Assembly: GCF_003044275.1 (NCBI RefSeq)
Contig: NZ_PZPL01000001.1
Location: 3,286,001-3,350,000 of the forward strand
Source of the DNA: Rathayibacter caricis DSM 15933
Lineage (GTDB): Bacteria > Actinomycetota > Actinomycetes > Actinomycetales > Microbacteriaceae
DNA length: 64,000 bases
Direction: 5' to 3'
Below, in pieces: positions 40,233-48,337 of this stretch (position 1 is its first letter; every line of letters begins with the position of its first letter). Under the pieces are notes generated by a model, which was not told the origin of the DNA, did no database searches, and worked only from the letters and a program-made list of their open reading frames with translations. A program made the position numbers and the translations under genes.

Positions 40233-40560
40233 GCGGGTCGTCCTCGCCGCTCCCCCGGCTCAGCCATCCCGGGCCGTCGGGATCCGGTGCGGACGGCGGC
40301 GGGGCCGGCGGGCGGATCAGCAGCCGGATCTGCTGGACGACGCCCAGGACGACTCCGGCGCCGAACAACGGCACGCCGAGCAGGAGCACGAACCACAGCG
40401 GAGCGTGCCGACGGCTGCCGCCGATGTCGGCGGTGAGGTCCCAGCCGACGTCGGAGGCGAGCAGGACGATCCCCGCGACGAAGAGGCCGCTGACGAGCGC
40501 CAGCGCCCACGGGTGCTCCTGCAGGGACGCCTGGGCTCGGCCCGACCGGGGAGTGCTCAC
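40225..40560 (-). CDS. Small two-helix membrane protein (111 aa)
   Basis: Not recognised by name. Two hydrophobic segments (WALALVSGLFVAGIVLLAS and PLWFVLLLGVPLFGAGVVLGVV) are followed by a Pro-rich cytoplasmic tail. The GTG at 40560 has GGAGG 7 bases upstream and overlaps the stop of the preceding 56-codon gene. The end overlaps the Pr6Pr start. It is the middle gene of a tight three-gene set of small membrane-linked proteins. Confidence 0.7.
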   Translation of the reverse strand: MSTPRSGRAQASLQEHPWALALVSGLFVAGIVLLASDVGWDLTADIGGSRRHAPLWFVLLLGVPLFGAGVVLGVVQQIRLLIRPPAPPPSAPDPDGPGWLSRGSGEDDPRA

Positions 40561-40727
40561 GTGCGCGCCTCCGTCCGCACGGGCTTCAGCCGTTCGGGCG
40601 CGTCGGTCGCGGGGACCCACTCGCACCGGAAGCTCCCGGAGTAGCCGAAGAGCACGCCGAACACGCTGTTGCGCACCCCTGGATCGGCGTCGATGACCGT
40701 CTCGACGTCGATCGCCCGTGCCCCCAT
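40557..40727 (-). CDS. Small ORF (56 aa) heading the Pr6Pr operon
   Basis: A short open frame from ATG 40727 to TGA 40557 (57 codons with stop) starting MGARAIDVETVIDADPGV. Support: its stop overlaps the next start as GTGA; a TACGCT -10 box lies exactly 6 bases before its ATG; and the gap to the PadR promoter is otherwise empty. It is soluble-looking with one Cys and an aromatic patch (VFGVLFGYSGSF). No family is recognised. It could also be a leader peptide. Confidence 0.5.
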   Translation of the reverse strand: MGARAIDVETVIDADPGVRNSVFGVLFGYSGSFRCEWVPATDAPERLKPVRTEART

Positions 40728-40733
40728 GCAGCG

Positions 40734-40739
40734 AGCGTA
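40734..40739 (-). promoter_or_regulatory. -10 box for the small-ORF/Pr6Pr operon
   Basis: On the minus strand TACGCT ends 6 bases before the ATG at 40727, with no Shine-Dalgarno sequence. It lies 10 bases from the -35 of the divergent padR promoter. Confidence 0.5.
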
Positions 40740-40749
40740 GCCGCGCGTC

Positions 40750-40778
40750 TTGACGCTCGACCCCTATCTTCCTATTCT
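40750..40778 (+). promoter_or_regulatory. Consensus-like promoter of the PadR operon
   Basis: TTGACG (40750-40755), a 17-base spacer and TATTCT (40773-40778) make the best housekeeping-type promoter in the window. TATTCT ends 7 bases before the ATG at 40786, so the transcript is expected to be leaderless or nearly so. Confidence 0.7.
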
Positions 40779-40785
40779 TCGGAGC

Positions 40786-41130
40786 ATGCCCAGACGCAGA
40801 CCGGGGACGCTCCTCCCCCTCGAGCTCGACCTCCTCGAGGCGCTCCTCGCCGCCGCCGAGCCCGTGCACGGCTTCGCTCTCGCGGCCTCGATCGCCGAGC
40901 GGGACGGTGGGGCGCTGACCGCCCACGGCACGCTGTACAAGGCCCTCGGGCGGATGCAGGAGCGCGGCCTGGTGACGTCGTCGTGGGAGGACAAGGCCGA
41001 GGCGACCGCGCAGGGGCGGCCGCCCCGGCGCTGCTATGAGGTGACCGGCGAGGGGCGGGCAGTCGCGCACGCCGCGGCGGCGTCCCGAGCCGCGTCGTCG
41101 TCGCACCTCCTCGCGGGAGGGACGGCGTGA
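40786..41130 (+). CDS. PadR-family transcriptional regulator
   Basis: 114 residues. Winged helix with the PadR pattern LLEALLAAAEPVHGFALAASIAE...GTLYKALGRMQERGLV and GRPPRRCYEVTGEGR. The C-terminal dimer helix is short, as in subfamily 2. PadR proteins often repress their own operon with adjacent membrane genes and respond to drugs or stress. The downstream membrane protein overlaps by 4 bases. The start at 40786 follows the promoter; a GTG-like extension to 40750 would include the -35. Confidence 0.88.
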   Translation: MPRRRPGTLLPLELDLLEALLAAAEPVHGFALAASIAERDGGALTAHGTLYKALGRMQERGLVTSSWEDKAEATAQGRPPRRCYEVTGEGRAVAHAAAASRAASSSHLLAGGTA

Positions 41131-41825
41131 CCCGCCGTTCCGCGGCCGTCCGCCGGTCGACGCTCTCGGCTCTGCGGTGGTGCCGCTTCTACACCCGCGG
41201 ACTCGACATCCTGGCCGCGTCGGATCGGGCCGACGAGATCGCCTCCGATCTGCACGAGCACGCCCTGTGGGCGCAGGAGCGCGGGGAGAGCCCCGCGCGG
41301 ACCGCTCGTGCGATCCGTTCCCGGGTCCTGCGGGGAGCGGGCGCCGATCTGCTCTGGCGGCGCGCGCGGCTCCGCGAGGGCAGTGCGGAGGCCCTGTTCG
41401 ACGCGCGCGTCGGCTCGCTCTCGGCGGGACTGCAGGCGGTCGCACTGCTGCTCGTGCTCGCGTCCGTCCTCGTCGGCGGGTGGGCGAGCATCCGGGTGAC
41501 GACCGAGAGCACGGTGCCGCTCCCGACCCTGCTGCCCGTTCCCGTCGCGACGCTGATCGCGGCGGTCGGGCTCCTCCTGCTCGCGGGCAGGAGGACGAGG
41601 ATCGCGGGGGCGCTCCTGGGCGCGGTGGGCGTCAGCGTGCTGCCCACGGTCGCTGTCGACGCGCTCTGGTACGTCAGCGCGACGGTGCCGGTGCTCGTGT
41701 CCACCGTCCCCGCGCTCGATCTCGGCCTGCTCCTGCTCGGCAACGCGCAGGGGCTGATCCTTCTCGCCGCCGTCCTCTGCTGGTCGATCGAGCGTCATCG
41801 CCCCGAAGGGGCGGTGGCGGCGTGA
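41127..41825 (+). CDS. Membrane protein co-transcribed with padR
   Basis: 232 residues. A cytoplasmic N-terminal helical part (about 1-85, RGLDILAASDRADEIASDLHEHALWAQERG) resembles the HAAS-type helical domain often found beside PadR regulators. Four or five membrane helices follow. PadR/HAAS pairs form two-gene switches in which the membrane protein is the regulated or sensing partner. No catalytic motif is visible. It starts with GTG overlapping the padR stop and overlaps the next gene by 4 bases. Confidence 0.75.
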   Translation: MTRRSAAVRRSTLSALRWCRFYTRGLDILAASDRADEIASDLHEHALWAQERGESPARTARAIRSRVLRGAGADLLWRRARLREGSAEALFDARVGSLSAGLQAVALLLVLASVLVGGWASIRVTTESTVPLPTLLPVPVATLIAAVGLLLLAGRRTRIAGALLGAVGVSVLPTVAVDALWYVSATVPVLVSTVPALDLGLLLLGNAQGLILLAAVLCWSIERHRPEGAVAA

Positions 41826-42394
41826 GCCGGCAGCAGGGCGGGACCCGGTTCCGTGCGGCCGTCGCTCTCACCGTGGCCGGGGTGCTCCTGACCGTCGGGA
41901 TCGGGACCGCGCTGATCGTCGGGGCGAGCGCGTCGGTGCGGCAGTACGAGGCACTCGCGGCCGTTCCCGGCGACGTCCGGTCCGACGAGTCGCTCCCCCG
42001 CGAGCCGCGCGAGCCCGCGGAGCAGCCGACTCCGACCGCCGCGCCCGACGGAGCACGCTACGACCAGTGGGGCGTGCGCCTGTACGGCGATGCGGACTCG
42101 GCCGCGGTCATCGAGTACCCCGCGGCGCTCACGGGCGACGAGCTCGAGAACATGCGCTCCTGGGTCGACATGCAGTTCCTCGTCGCGGAGTGCATGACGG
42201 AGTCGGGACACGACTACACCTTCCAGCTCCCGTGGGAGCGATCGCCCGAGAGCCACGGCTCCGGGCTGCCCGAGGCGGGCGGTGCCGCGTGGATCGCGCT
42301 CTACGGCGACGACGCCGACGGGCCCTACGACTGGACACGGGCGGGCTGCCACGGCGCCGTCGTGCACGCGATGGGGAACGACGGTGCGCACTGA
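41822..42394 (+). CDS. Membrane-anchored hypothetical protein (190 aa)
   Basis: A single membrane anchor (about 12-35) is followed by a Pro-rich linker and an extracellular domain of about 110 residues with two cysteines (VAECMTESGHDY and RAGCHGAV) that could form a disulfide. No family is recognised. The GTG overlaps the previous stop as GTGA. Likely exported and part of the PadR-controlled set. Confidence 0.65.
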   Translation: MSRQQGGTRFRAAVALTVAGVLLTVGIGTALIVGASASVRQYEALAAVPGDVRSDESLPREPREPAEQPTPTAAPDGARYDQWGVRLYGDADSAAVIEYPAALTGDELENMRSWVDMQFLVAECMTESGHDYTFQLPWERSPESHGSGLPEAGGAAWIALYGDDADGPYDWTRAGCHGAVVHAMGNDGAH

Positions 42395-42409
42395 GCCGGT
42401 GATCCGCGC

Positions 42410-42763
42410 GTGAACGGGACACCTCTCCTCTGCGGCGGCGACGAGGACCGGCCCGCCGACGCGAGGACGCGTCACGGGGCGGCCGGCGGACCCGGGAACC
42501 GGTCCGCGTGGATCGTGCTCGGCATCCTCCTCCTCGTCGTCGGCACGGTCTCGAACGTCGCGGCGGGCATGGTCTGGGATCCGGACGAGGAGTGCGCGGT
42601 GGGCGGCCACGGCGGACTGGCGGAGCAGCGCTCCCTGCCGACCGCGATCCTCTGCACGGACGGGGTCGACCTCGTGCCTCCGGGAACCGCGGTGCTCACA
42701 CTGCTCTGCCTCGGCCTCGGCGCCGCAGCGCTCCTCCTCGCGCTGCGACGGGATCGCCGCTGA
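42410..42763 (+). CDS. Small membrane protein with extracellular loop (117 aa)
   Basis: Two membrane helices (SAWIVLGILLLVVGTVSNVAAG and GTAVLTLLCLGLGAAALLLAL) enclose an outside loop with two Cys (DEECAVGG and ILCTDGVD). Starts with GTG 15 bases after the preceding gene and is probably the last gene of the padR operon. Function unknown. Confidence 0.6.
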   Translation: MNGTPLLCGGDEDRPADARTRHGAAGGPGNRSAWIVLGILLLVVGTVSNVAAGMVWDPDEECAVGGHGGLAEQRSLPTAILCTDGVDLVPPGTAVLTLLCLGLGAAALLLALRRDRR

Positions 42764-42906
42764 GCCGCGGAGCGGTCGTGTCCTCTTCCGGACGTGTCCT
42801 CTAGAGGTTCTTGCGGGCGGCGGACAACGATCACGACACTGGGGGCACCCCGGTCGGCGAAGGCCGGTCACTCGCGCAGTGCTCCGCGGGTGGCCGGCAG
42901 TGACGG

Positions 42907-43860
42907 CTACTCGCTCGCGGGCGCGGCACCGCTGTCCGCGGTCCACGCCGTCCCGAGCGCGAACAGGGTCGAGACTCCGTGGTGCTCCATGGCCGCGGCG
43001 ACGCGGCGACGCCCGGTGCGGGGATTGATGCCCAGCCGGTGGGACGCGGTCTCGAGGGTGATCCCGGTCCGCATGAGGCGCAGCAGCGAGGTCCACGACT
43101 CCTCGACGGCCGCGACCGGGACGGCCTGCCGCCACAGCTCCTCGAAGTACGCGCTGACCAGACCCGCGAGGGCGGCGTGCCGCACACCCACGACGCTGGT
43201 CGGCCGCGTCTCGCCCCACTCGAACGGCACCGCCAGGTGCTCGCCGTCGACCCAGAACCAGCTCGGCGGGTTCTCGAGCAGTCGGTACTCGACTCCTGCC
43301 TTCTCGTAGGCCTCGATGCGGGCGAGGACGCGCGGGTCGCTCACGCAGGAGGCCGGCATGATGACCCTGACGCGGTCCTTCGCCGCCAGGGCCTGCCCGA
43401 AGCGGATCGCGCGCTCGGTGGGCGGATCGAGGAAGCGCTCGACGTCGGGCAGGACGGCGATCAGCGTGCCGGAGTCGCGACGGACGAGGTCGAACCAGAG
43501 GTCCTCGGACGCGTGCCGGCCGTGCCGGAGCAGGGTGGGCACGAGATCGGCCGACGCCTCGCCGACCGACCAGGCGCCCATCAGCCCCGGCAGACCGGCC
43601 ATGACGCGCTCGATGCCCTCGACCGACTCCTCCGTGGCGCGGCGGACGGCGTCGGTGTGCCGAGCGATGCTCGCGGCCGCCCACTCCGCGGGAGGGACGT
43701 ACGCGAGGAGATCGTCCTGCCCCCCGAGCAGGCCGCGCTCGCGCAGCCGATGGACGCTCGAGCGCACGAGATCGGGAGCGAGCTGGGTGAGCTCGGCCGC
43801 CTCGATGATCGTGGCCGGACGTCCTCGGTGCAGCGCCGCGAGCAGGTTCTCGTCGTCCAT
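42907..43860 (-). CDS. TrmB-like transcriptional regulator with C-terminal HTH
   Basis: 317 residues. The N-terminal winged helix (LLAALHRGRPATIIEAAELTQLAPDLVRSSVHRLRERGLLGG) is TrmB-like. The middle resembles a phospholipase-D-like effector fold of that family. The C-terminal segment (LLRLMRTGITLETASHRLGINPRTGRRRVAAAMEHHG) looks like a LuxR-type HTH. This HTH-sensor-HTH layout is common in large actinobacterial regulators that sit alone. The ATG at 43860 follows GGGAGATCC. Target unknown; no clear operon partner. The 143-base gap after it holds no feature I can support. Confidence 0.75.
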   Translation of the reverse strand: MDDENLLAALHRGRPATIIEAAELTQLAPDLVRSSVHRLRERGLLGGQDDLLAYVPPAEWAAASIARHTDAVRRATEESVEGIERVMAGLPGLMGAWSVGEASADLVPTLLRHGRHASEDLWFDLVRRDSGTLIAVLPDVERFLDPPTERAIRFGQALAAKDRVRVIMPASCVSDPRVLARIEAYEKAGVEYRLLENPPSWFWVDGEHLAVPFEWGETRPTSVVGVRHAALAGLVSAYFEELWRQAVPVAAVEESWTSLLRLMRTGITLETASHRLGINPRTGRRRVAAAMEHHGVSTLFALGTAWTADSGAAPASE

Positions 43861-43976
43861 GGATCTCCCGTGATCTCTTCAACCCCTTGGACGACAGTTC
43901 CGTGTTGCAGGCCCCCGTGCAAGTCCGCCCTCGTTCCGCGGCCGGGCCGAGCTCGACGGGCGTGCCGGGAGCGGCG

Positions 43977-44495
43977 TCAGCTCAGACCGAGGCGCTCCAC
44001 GATCTCGGCGATCTCCTCCTCCGGAGCGTTCCCGACGTCGACCGTGATGTGCCGCTCGTCGTCGCCCAGCGGCTCCAGCAGACCGAACTGCGAGTCCAGC
44101 AGCGTCGTCGGCATGAAGTGGTCGAGCCGGGAGGCGAGGCGCCCGGCGACGACCTCCTTCGACCCGGCGAGGTGCACGAAGACCAGGTCGTCGCGCCGCA
44201 GGATGTCGCGGTAGGCGCGACGCAGTGCCGAGCAGGTCACGACGACGGGGCGGCCGCTCGTGATCCGCTCGTCGACCACCCGGGCGATCTCGGCGAGCCA
44301 GGGAGCGCGGTCGGAGTCGTCGAGCGGGATGCCCGCCGCCATCTTCTCGACGTTCGCGCGCGGGTGCAGATCGTCGCCCTCGAGGAAGCTCCAGTGCAGG
44401 AAGCCGGCGAGCAGGGCGGCGACGGTCGACTTCCCGCTGCCGGAGACGCCCATGACGACAATCGCGCGGACGGGGGCGGTGGTCGGGTGCTGCAT
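43977..44495 (-). CDS. gntK: Gluconokinase
   Basis: 172-residue small P-loop kinase (GVSGSGKST at 16-24) of the GntK family. EGDDLHP at about 39-45 and DHFMPTTLLDSQFGLLEPLG near 122-141 bind gluconate and nucleotide. It makes 6-phosphogluconate, which enters the pentose phosphate path beside Zwf. Its ATG overlaps the gntP stop by one base (TGATG), so translation is coupled. Confidence 0.94.
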   Translation of the reverse strand: MQHPTTAPVRAIVVMGVSGSGKSTVAALLAGFLHWSFLEGDDLHPRANVEKMAAGIPLDDSDRAPWLAEIARVVDERITSGRPVVVTCSALRRAYRDILRRDDLVFVHLAGSKEVVAGRLASRLDHFMPTTLLDSQFGLLEPLGDDERHITVDVGNAPEEEIAEIVERLGLS

Positions 44496-45898
44496 CAGAG
44501 TCCTCCTACGAACAGGCCGATCACGAGGACGCCGGCGAGCCCGGTCACCGAGACCAGGCACTCCATCACCGTCCACGTCTTCAGTGTCTGGCCGATGCTG
44601 AGCCCGAGGTACTCCTTGACGAGCCAGAACCCGGCGTCGTTCACATGCGAGAGGAACACCGAGCCTGCCCCGATCGCGAGCACCATGAGGGCGACCATCG
44701 GTCCGTCCATCGTCTCGGTCAGCGGCTGGAGGATTCCTGCGGCCGTCACCGTCGCGACGGTCGCGGAGCCGGTGGCGATGCGGATCACCACCGCGACGAG
44801 CCAGGCGAGGAGGAGCGCGGACGCTCCGCTGCCCTCCGCCAGCTGGGCCACGACGCTGCCGATGCCGGTGTCGACGAGGACCTGCTTGAATCCGCCGCCC
44901 GCGCCGACGATCAGGAGGATGCCCGCGATGGGCGGGAGGGAGCTGGAGAGCGAGTCCTGGAGCTCGGAGCGGTTCATCCGGCCGCCGCGGCCCAGCAGCA
45001 CGAGACCGACGAGCAGGGCGATGCCGAGGGCGATGGTCGGGGTGCCCAGGAAGTCGAGGACCGCCTTCCACGCCGCGTCGGACTCGGGAGCGGCGATGTC
45101 GGCGACGGCCTTGCCGAGCATGAGCACGACGGGGAGCAGGATGCTCGCGACCGCGGCGACGAAGCCGGGGCGGTGCTCGCGGGCGTCGCCGGCGCCCTCG
45201 CCGAAGAGCGGCGGAGTCTCGACGGGCGCCCACTTCGCGGCCAGGCGGCCGAAGAGCGGACCGGCGACGACCACGGTCGGGATCGCGACGAGCACGCCGA
45301 ACGCGAGCGTGACTCCGAGGTTCGCGCCGAGCGCGTCGATCGCGACCAGCGGACCGGGGTGCGGCGGCACCAGGCCGTGCATGACCGAGAGACCCGCGAG
45401 GGTGGGGATCGCGATCGTCATGAGCGGCAGTCCGCTCCGGCGCGCGACCAGGATCACGACGGGGATGAGGAGGACGAGGCCGACCTCGAAGAACATGGGC
45501 AGGCCGATCAGCGCTCCGACGAAGCCCATCATCCAGGGCAGCGCGCGGGTGCTCGAGCGGGCGATGAGGGTGTCGACGATGCGGTCGGCTCCGCCGGAGT
45601 CGGCGAGGAGCTTGCCGTACATGGCGCCGAGTCCGATCAGGATGCCGACGCCTCCCATCGTGTTGCCGAAGCCGAGCGCGAAGCTGGCGACGGCGTCCGC
45701 GGGCGCCATCGCGGCGACGAGGCCCGTGGTCAGCGCGCCGATGAGCAGCGAGACGAAGGGGTGCAGCTTCAGCCAGGTGATCAGGACGACGATCACGGCG
45801 ATGCCGAGGATCGCGGCGAGGATCAGCTGCCCCTGCGGGGCGGTGGTGGCGACCTCCTCCCCCGCGGCGCGGAGGAGGGAGGGGAGGGTCGGTGTCAT
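44495..45898 (-). CDS. gntP: Gluconate/H+ symporter GntP
   Basis: 467-residue gluconate permease with 12 or more helices. Family segments are LPMFFEVG, LVPPHPGPLVAI and ATGSATVATVTAAG. The ATG at 45898 with AAGGA 5 bases upstream was preferred to an upstream start at 45940 that would cross the promoter. It is the first gene of gntP-gntK and is divergent from gntR. Confidence 0.93.
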   Translation of the reverse strand: MTPTLPSLLRAAGEEVATTAPQGQLILAAILGIAVIVVLITWLKLHPFVSLLIGALTTGLVAAMAPADAVASFALGFGNTMGGVGILIGLGAMYGKLLADSGGADRIVDTLIARSSTRALPWMMGFVGALIGLPMFFEVGLVLLIPVVILVARRSGLPLMTIAIPTLAGLSVMHGLVPPHPGPLVAIDALGANLGVTLAFGVLVAIPTVVVAGPLFGRLAAKWAPVETPPLFGEGAGDAREHRPGFVAAVASILLPVVLMLGKAVADIAAPESDAAWKAVLDFLGTPTIALGIALLVGLVLLGRGGRMNRSELQDSLSSSLPPIAGILLIVGAGGGFKQVLVDTGIGSVVAQLAEGSGASALLLAWLVAVVIRIATGSATVATVTAAGILQPLTETMDGPMVALMVLAIGAGSVFLSHVNDAGFWLVKEYLGLSIGQTLKTWTVMECLVSVTGLAGVLVIGLFVGGL

Positions 45899-45948
45899 GA
45901 GCATCCTTGATCGGTCCGACGGCTGGCGGACGTCCCGCAAGGGCGGGA

Positions 45949-45991
45949 TATGTCCGACATAACCGGTGTTCTCGACGAGTATGTCCGATGA
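45949..45991. promoter_or_regulatory. GntR operator sites between gntP and gntR
   Basis: TATGTCCGACATA (45949-45961) is a palindrome with one central base. TATGTCCGATGA (45980-45991) is a second copy with one intact half; the sites start 31 bp apart, three helical turns. FadR-subfamily GntR proteins bind palindromes of this kind. The first site overlaps a probable gntP -10 (CATATC on the minus strand). Confidence 0.75.
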
Positions 45992-46030
45992 ATGGCGCGG
46001 AGTCGAGAGTCAGCTTGGGAGGATGGGCGC

Positions 46031-46729
46031 ATGACTGCGACGCCGCCGCCCTCCCTGCACCACTCGGTGCTCGACGAGCTCGGCTCGCAGATCGTGCGCG
46101 GGGAGCTCGCCCCGGGGACCGCGTTCAGCGCCGACGAGCGGGCCGAGCGACGCGGGGTGTCCCGTTCGGTGATGCGCGAGGCGGTGCGGGTCCTCGAGTC
46201 GCTCGGCCTGGTCACCTCGCGCCGCCGGGCGGGGACCCGGGTGCAGCCGCCGGAGTCGTGGAACGCCCTCGATCCGCGCGTCGTCGCGTGGAGCCTGGAC
46301 GGGCCGGACCGCCAGCGGCAGCTCCACCAGCTCAGCGAGCTGCGCCTGGGCGTCGAGCCGCTGGCCGCTCGGCTGGCCGTGGCGAACGCGACGGCGGAGC
46401 AGCGCGAGGCGCTGACGGACGCCGTGCGCGTGATGTCGACGCACGCGGGATCGGCCGACCAGGGCGCGTACCTGGCGGCCGACACGACGTTCCACCGCAC
46501 CCTGCTGTCGGCATCGGGCAATCCGATGCTCGCGCAGCTCGCCGACCTGGTCGCGGAGGTGCTGGCGGGGCGCACGCGGAACGCGCTGATGCCGCGGGAG
46601 GCCGACAGCGAGGCGCTGCGGCTGCACCGGGCGGTCGCGGTGGCGGTGGCGGAGGGGGACGGAGCGGCGGCGGAGGCGGCGATGCGCTCGATCGTGGAGG
46701 AGTCGGACAGGGCCGTGCAGGAGTCCTGA
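46031..46729 (+). CDS. gntR: GntR/FadR-family regulator of gluconate use
   Basis: 232 residues. The N-terminal GntR winged helix (SVLDELGSQIVRGELAPGTAF...RRGVSRSVMREAVRVLESLGLVTSRRRAGT) is followed by an FCD effector domain of about 150 residues whose His/Asp ligands (for example DTTFHRTLL and LHRAVAVAV) bind a metal and an acid. I chose the ATG at 46031 with GGGAGG upstream; a start at 45992 would overlap the operator. Gluconate or 6-phosphogluconate is the likely inducer. It is divergent from gntP and so probably represses it. Confidence 0.88.
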   Translation: MTATPPPSLHHSVLDELGSQIVRGELAPGTAFSADERAERRGVSRSVMREAVRVLESLGLVTSRRRAGTRVQPPESWNALDPRVVAWSLDGPDRQRQLHQLSELRLGVEPLAARLAVANATAEQREALTDAVRVMSTHAGSADQGAYLAADTTFHRTLLSASGNPMLAQLADLVAEVLAGRTRNALMPREADSEALRLHRAVAVAVAEGDGAAAEAAMRSIVEESDRAVQES

Positions 46730-46848
46730 GGGGGTCCCGGGCGCCGGCGTTGGAGCGGAACCGGCGCTTGGCGCATCCGCTGGCGTGAAGCGCTCGTCGC
46801 ATCGGGCGAACGTGAGGGGATGTCAGTAGTCGCTGGTTCTGTGCTCGT

Positions 46849-48240
46849 ATGACGGGATCAGAAGTGGTGGAGGTGCTCGAGGTCGTGCGGGAGCGCGGGG
46901 ATCGGGCGGGTGAGTTGGCGCGGTCGGCGTCGCCGGTGCTGCTGGCGGCGGCGGTCGAGCTGCATGCGGCGTACCGAGCGGCGGTGTCGTGTCCGGAGGC
47001 GTTCGCGCGGGGTCTGCCGCGGGGCGGGTCGGCGGATCTGGTGGAGCGCTCGGTCCGGGCGGAGCTCGCGGTGGGGTGCGGGGTGTCGGAGCGGGTGGTG
47101 TCCCGCGATCTGGAGGACGCGCGGCTGCTGATCGAGGATCTCCCGCGCACGCGGGAGGCGCTCGCTGGGGCGAGGCTGCGGTGGGAGGCGGGCCGGATCA
47201 TCTGCGCGACCGCCGGCAGCCTGCCGCCGGAGTCGCGGGCGGTGTTCGACGAGCGGGCGTGCGAGCTGGCGCTCGTACTGACGCCCACGCAGCTGCGGCG
47301 CCGGGTGGCGCGACTGCGCGATGAGCTGCACGTCGAGCCGCTCGCCGATCGGCATGCGCGGGCTCGGGAGGATCGCGCGGTCTGGCTGGTCCCGGACGCG
47401 GACGGCATGGCGCTGCTGTGCGCACTGCTGCCCGCCCCGGTCGCCGTCGGGGCGTACGCGCGGCTGGACCGCATCGCGCGCTGCCTGCGCGACAGCGCAG
47501 ACGGCGACGGAAGGGACGACGACGGGAGGATCGGCCCGGCGGACGAGGTGAGCGCAGCGACCGAGGCCTGCGGCGAGCAGCGCACGCTCGCGCAGTTGCG
47601 CGCCGATGCGCTCGCGGATCTGCTCTGCGACGGCGATGTGTTCGGGACGACCCCGCCCGGCGACGGCGAGGCGTCCGACAGTGCGGCCGCCCCTGCGACG
47701 TTCGTGCCCGGCGTACGGGCCGAAGTCCGGTTGACCCTCACCGCGAGCACCGCAACCGGCCACGACGACGCCCCCGCCGACCTCGACGGCTACGGACTCA
47801 TCCCCGCCCACGTCGCCCGCGAACTCGCCGGAGCCGCCACGACGATCACCCGCGTCCTCACCGACCCCGACACCGGCACGGTCCTCTCGGTGGGCCGCAC
47901 ACACCGTCTTCCGCCACCGCGGATGCGGCTCGCGCTCCAGCTGCGCGACCGGACGTGCCGCTTCCCCGGCTGCACCCGCCCTGCATCCCGCGCCGAAGCG
48001 GATCACTCCGTCGAATGGCGTCACGGCGGGGAGACGAGCCTCGAGAACCTCGCCTCCCTCTGCACCGCCCACCACCACGTCCGCCACGGCGACCGCTGGA
48101 CCTACGTCCTCCACCCCGACGGCACCGCCGACTGGACCACCCCCACCGGGCGCCGCATCACCACACGACCGGGCGACCTCCTTCCGGACCCGCCGCGACG
48201 CCGGCCGGCTCCGCTGGTCGAGGCGACAGGCACGGCATGA
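46849..48240 (+). CDS. DUF222 / HNH endonuclease-domain protein (13E12 family)
   Basis: 463 residues. The large N-terminal DUF222 domain covers about 1-340; the C-terminal HNH motif is at 370-412 (CRFPGCTRPASRAEADH...LASLCTAHHH), with two zinc cysteine pairs and the catalytic His. Related to the 13E12 repeat family of mycobacteria; members are multicopy in Microbacteriaceae, but their role is unknown. The first third of the gene is G-rich on the coding strand and the last third C-rich, an abrupt skew change at about 47700. It has no restriction or phage neighbours. Confidence 0.85.
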   Translation: MTGSEVVEVLEVVRERGDRAGELARSASPVLLAAAVELHAAYRAAVSCPEAFARGLPRGGSADLVERSVRAELAVGCGVSERVVSRDLEDARLLIEDLPRTREALAGARLRWEAGRIICATAGSLPPESRAVFDERACELALVLTPTQLRRRVARLRDELHVEPLADRHARAREDRAVWLVPDADGMALLCALLPAPVAVGAYARLDRIARCLRDSADGDGRDDDGRIGPADEVSAATEACGEQRTLAQLRADALADLLCDGDVFGTTPPGDGEASDSAAAPATFVPGVRAEVRLTLTASTATGHDDAPADLDGYGLIPAHVARELAGAATTITRVLTDPDTGTVLSVGRTHRLPPPRMRLALQLRDRTCRFPGCTRPASRAEADHSVEWRHGGETSLENLASLCTAHHHVRHGDRWTYVLHPDGTADWTTPTGRRITTRPGDLLPDPPRRRPAPLVEATGTA

Positions 48241-48337
48241 CGGAGGAGGAGTCGACGAGAGCGCCCGACGGGCGGCGCTGGTTCCGCACGCCGCCTCCGG
48301 GGTTGCCGTGGAGCGTGGCGGAGCGCACAGTGGAGGC

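Noticed and set aside
45992..46030. GntR start at 45992
   Set aside because: It would begin inside the operator half-site region. The ATG at 46031 has GGGAGG and gives the usual family N-terminus.
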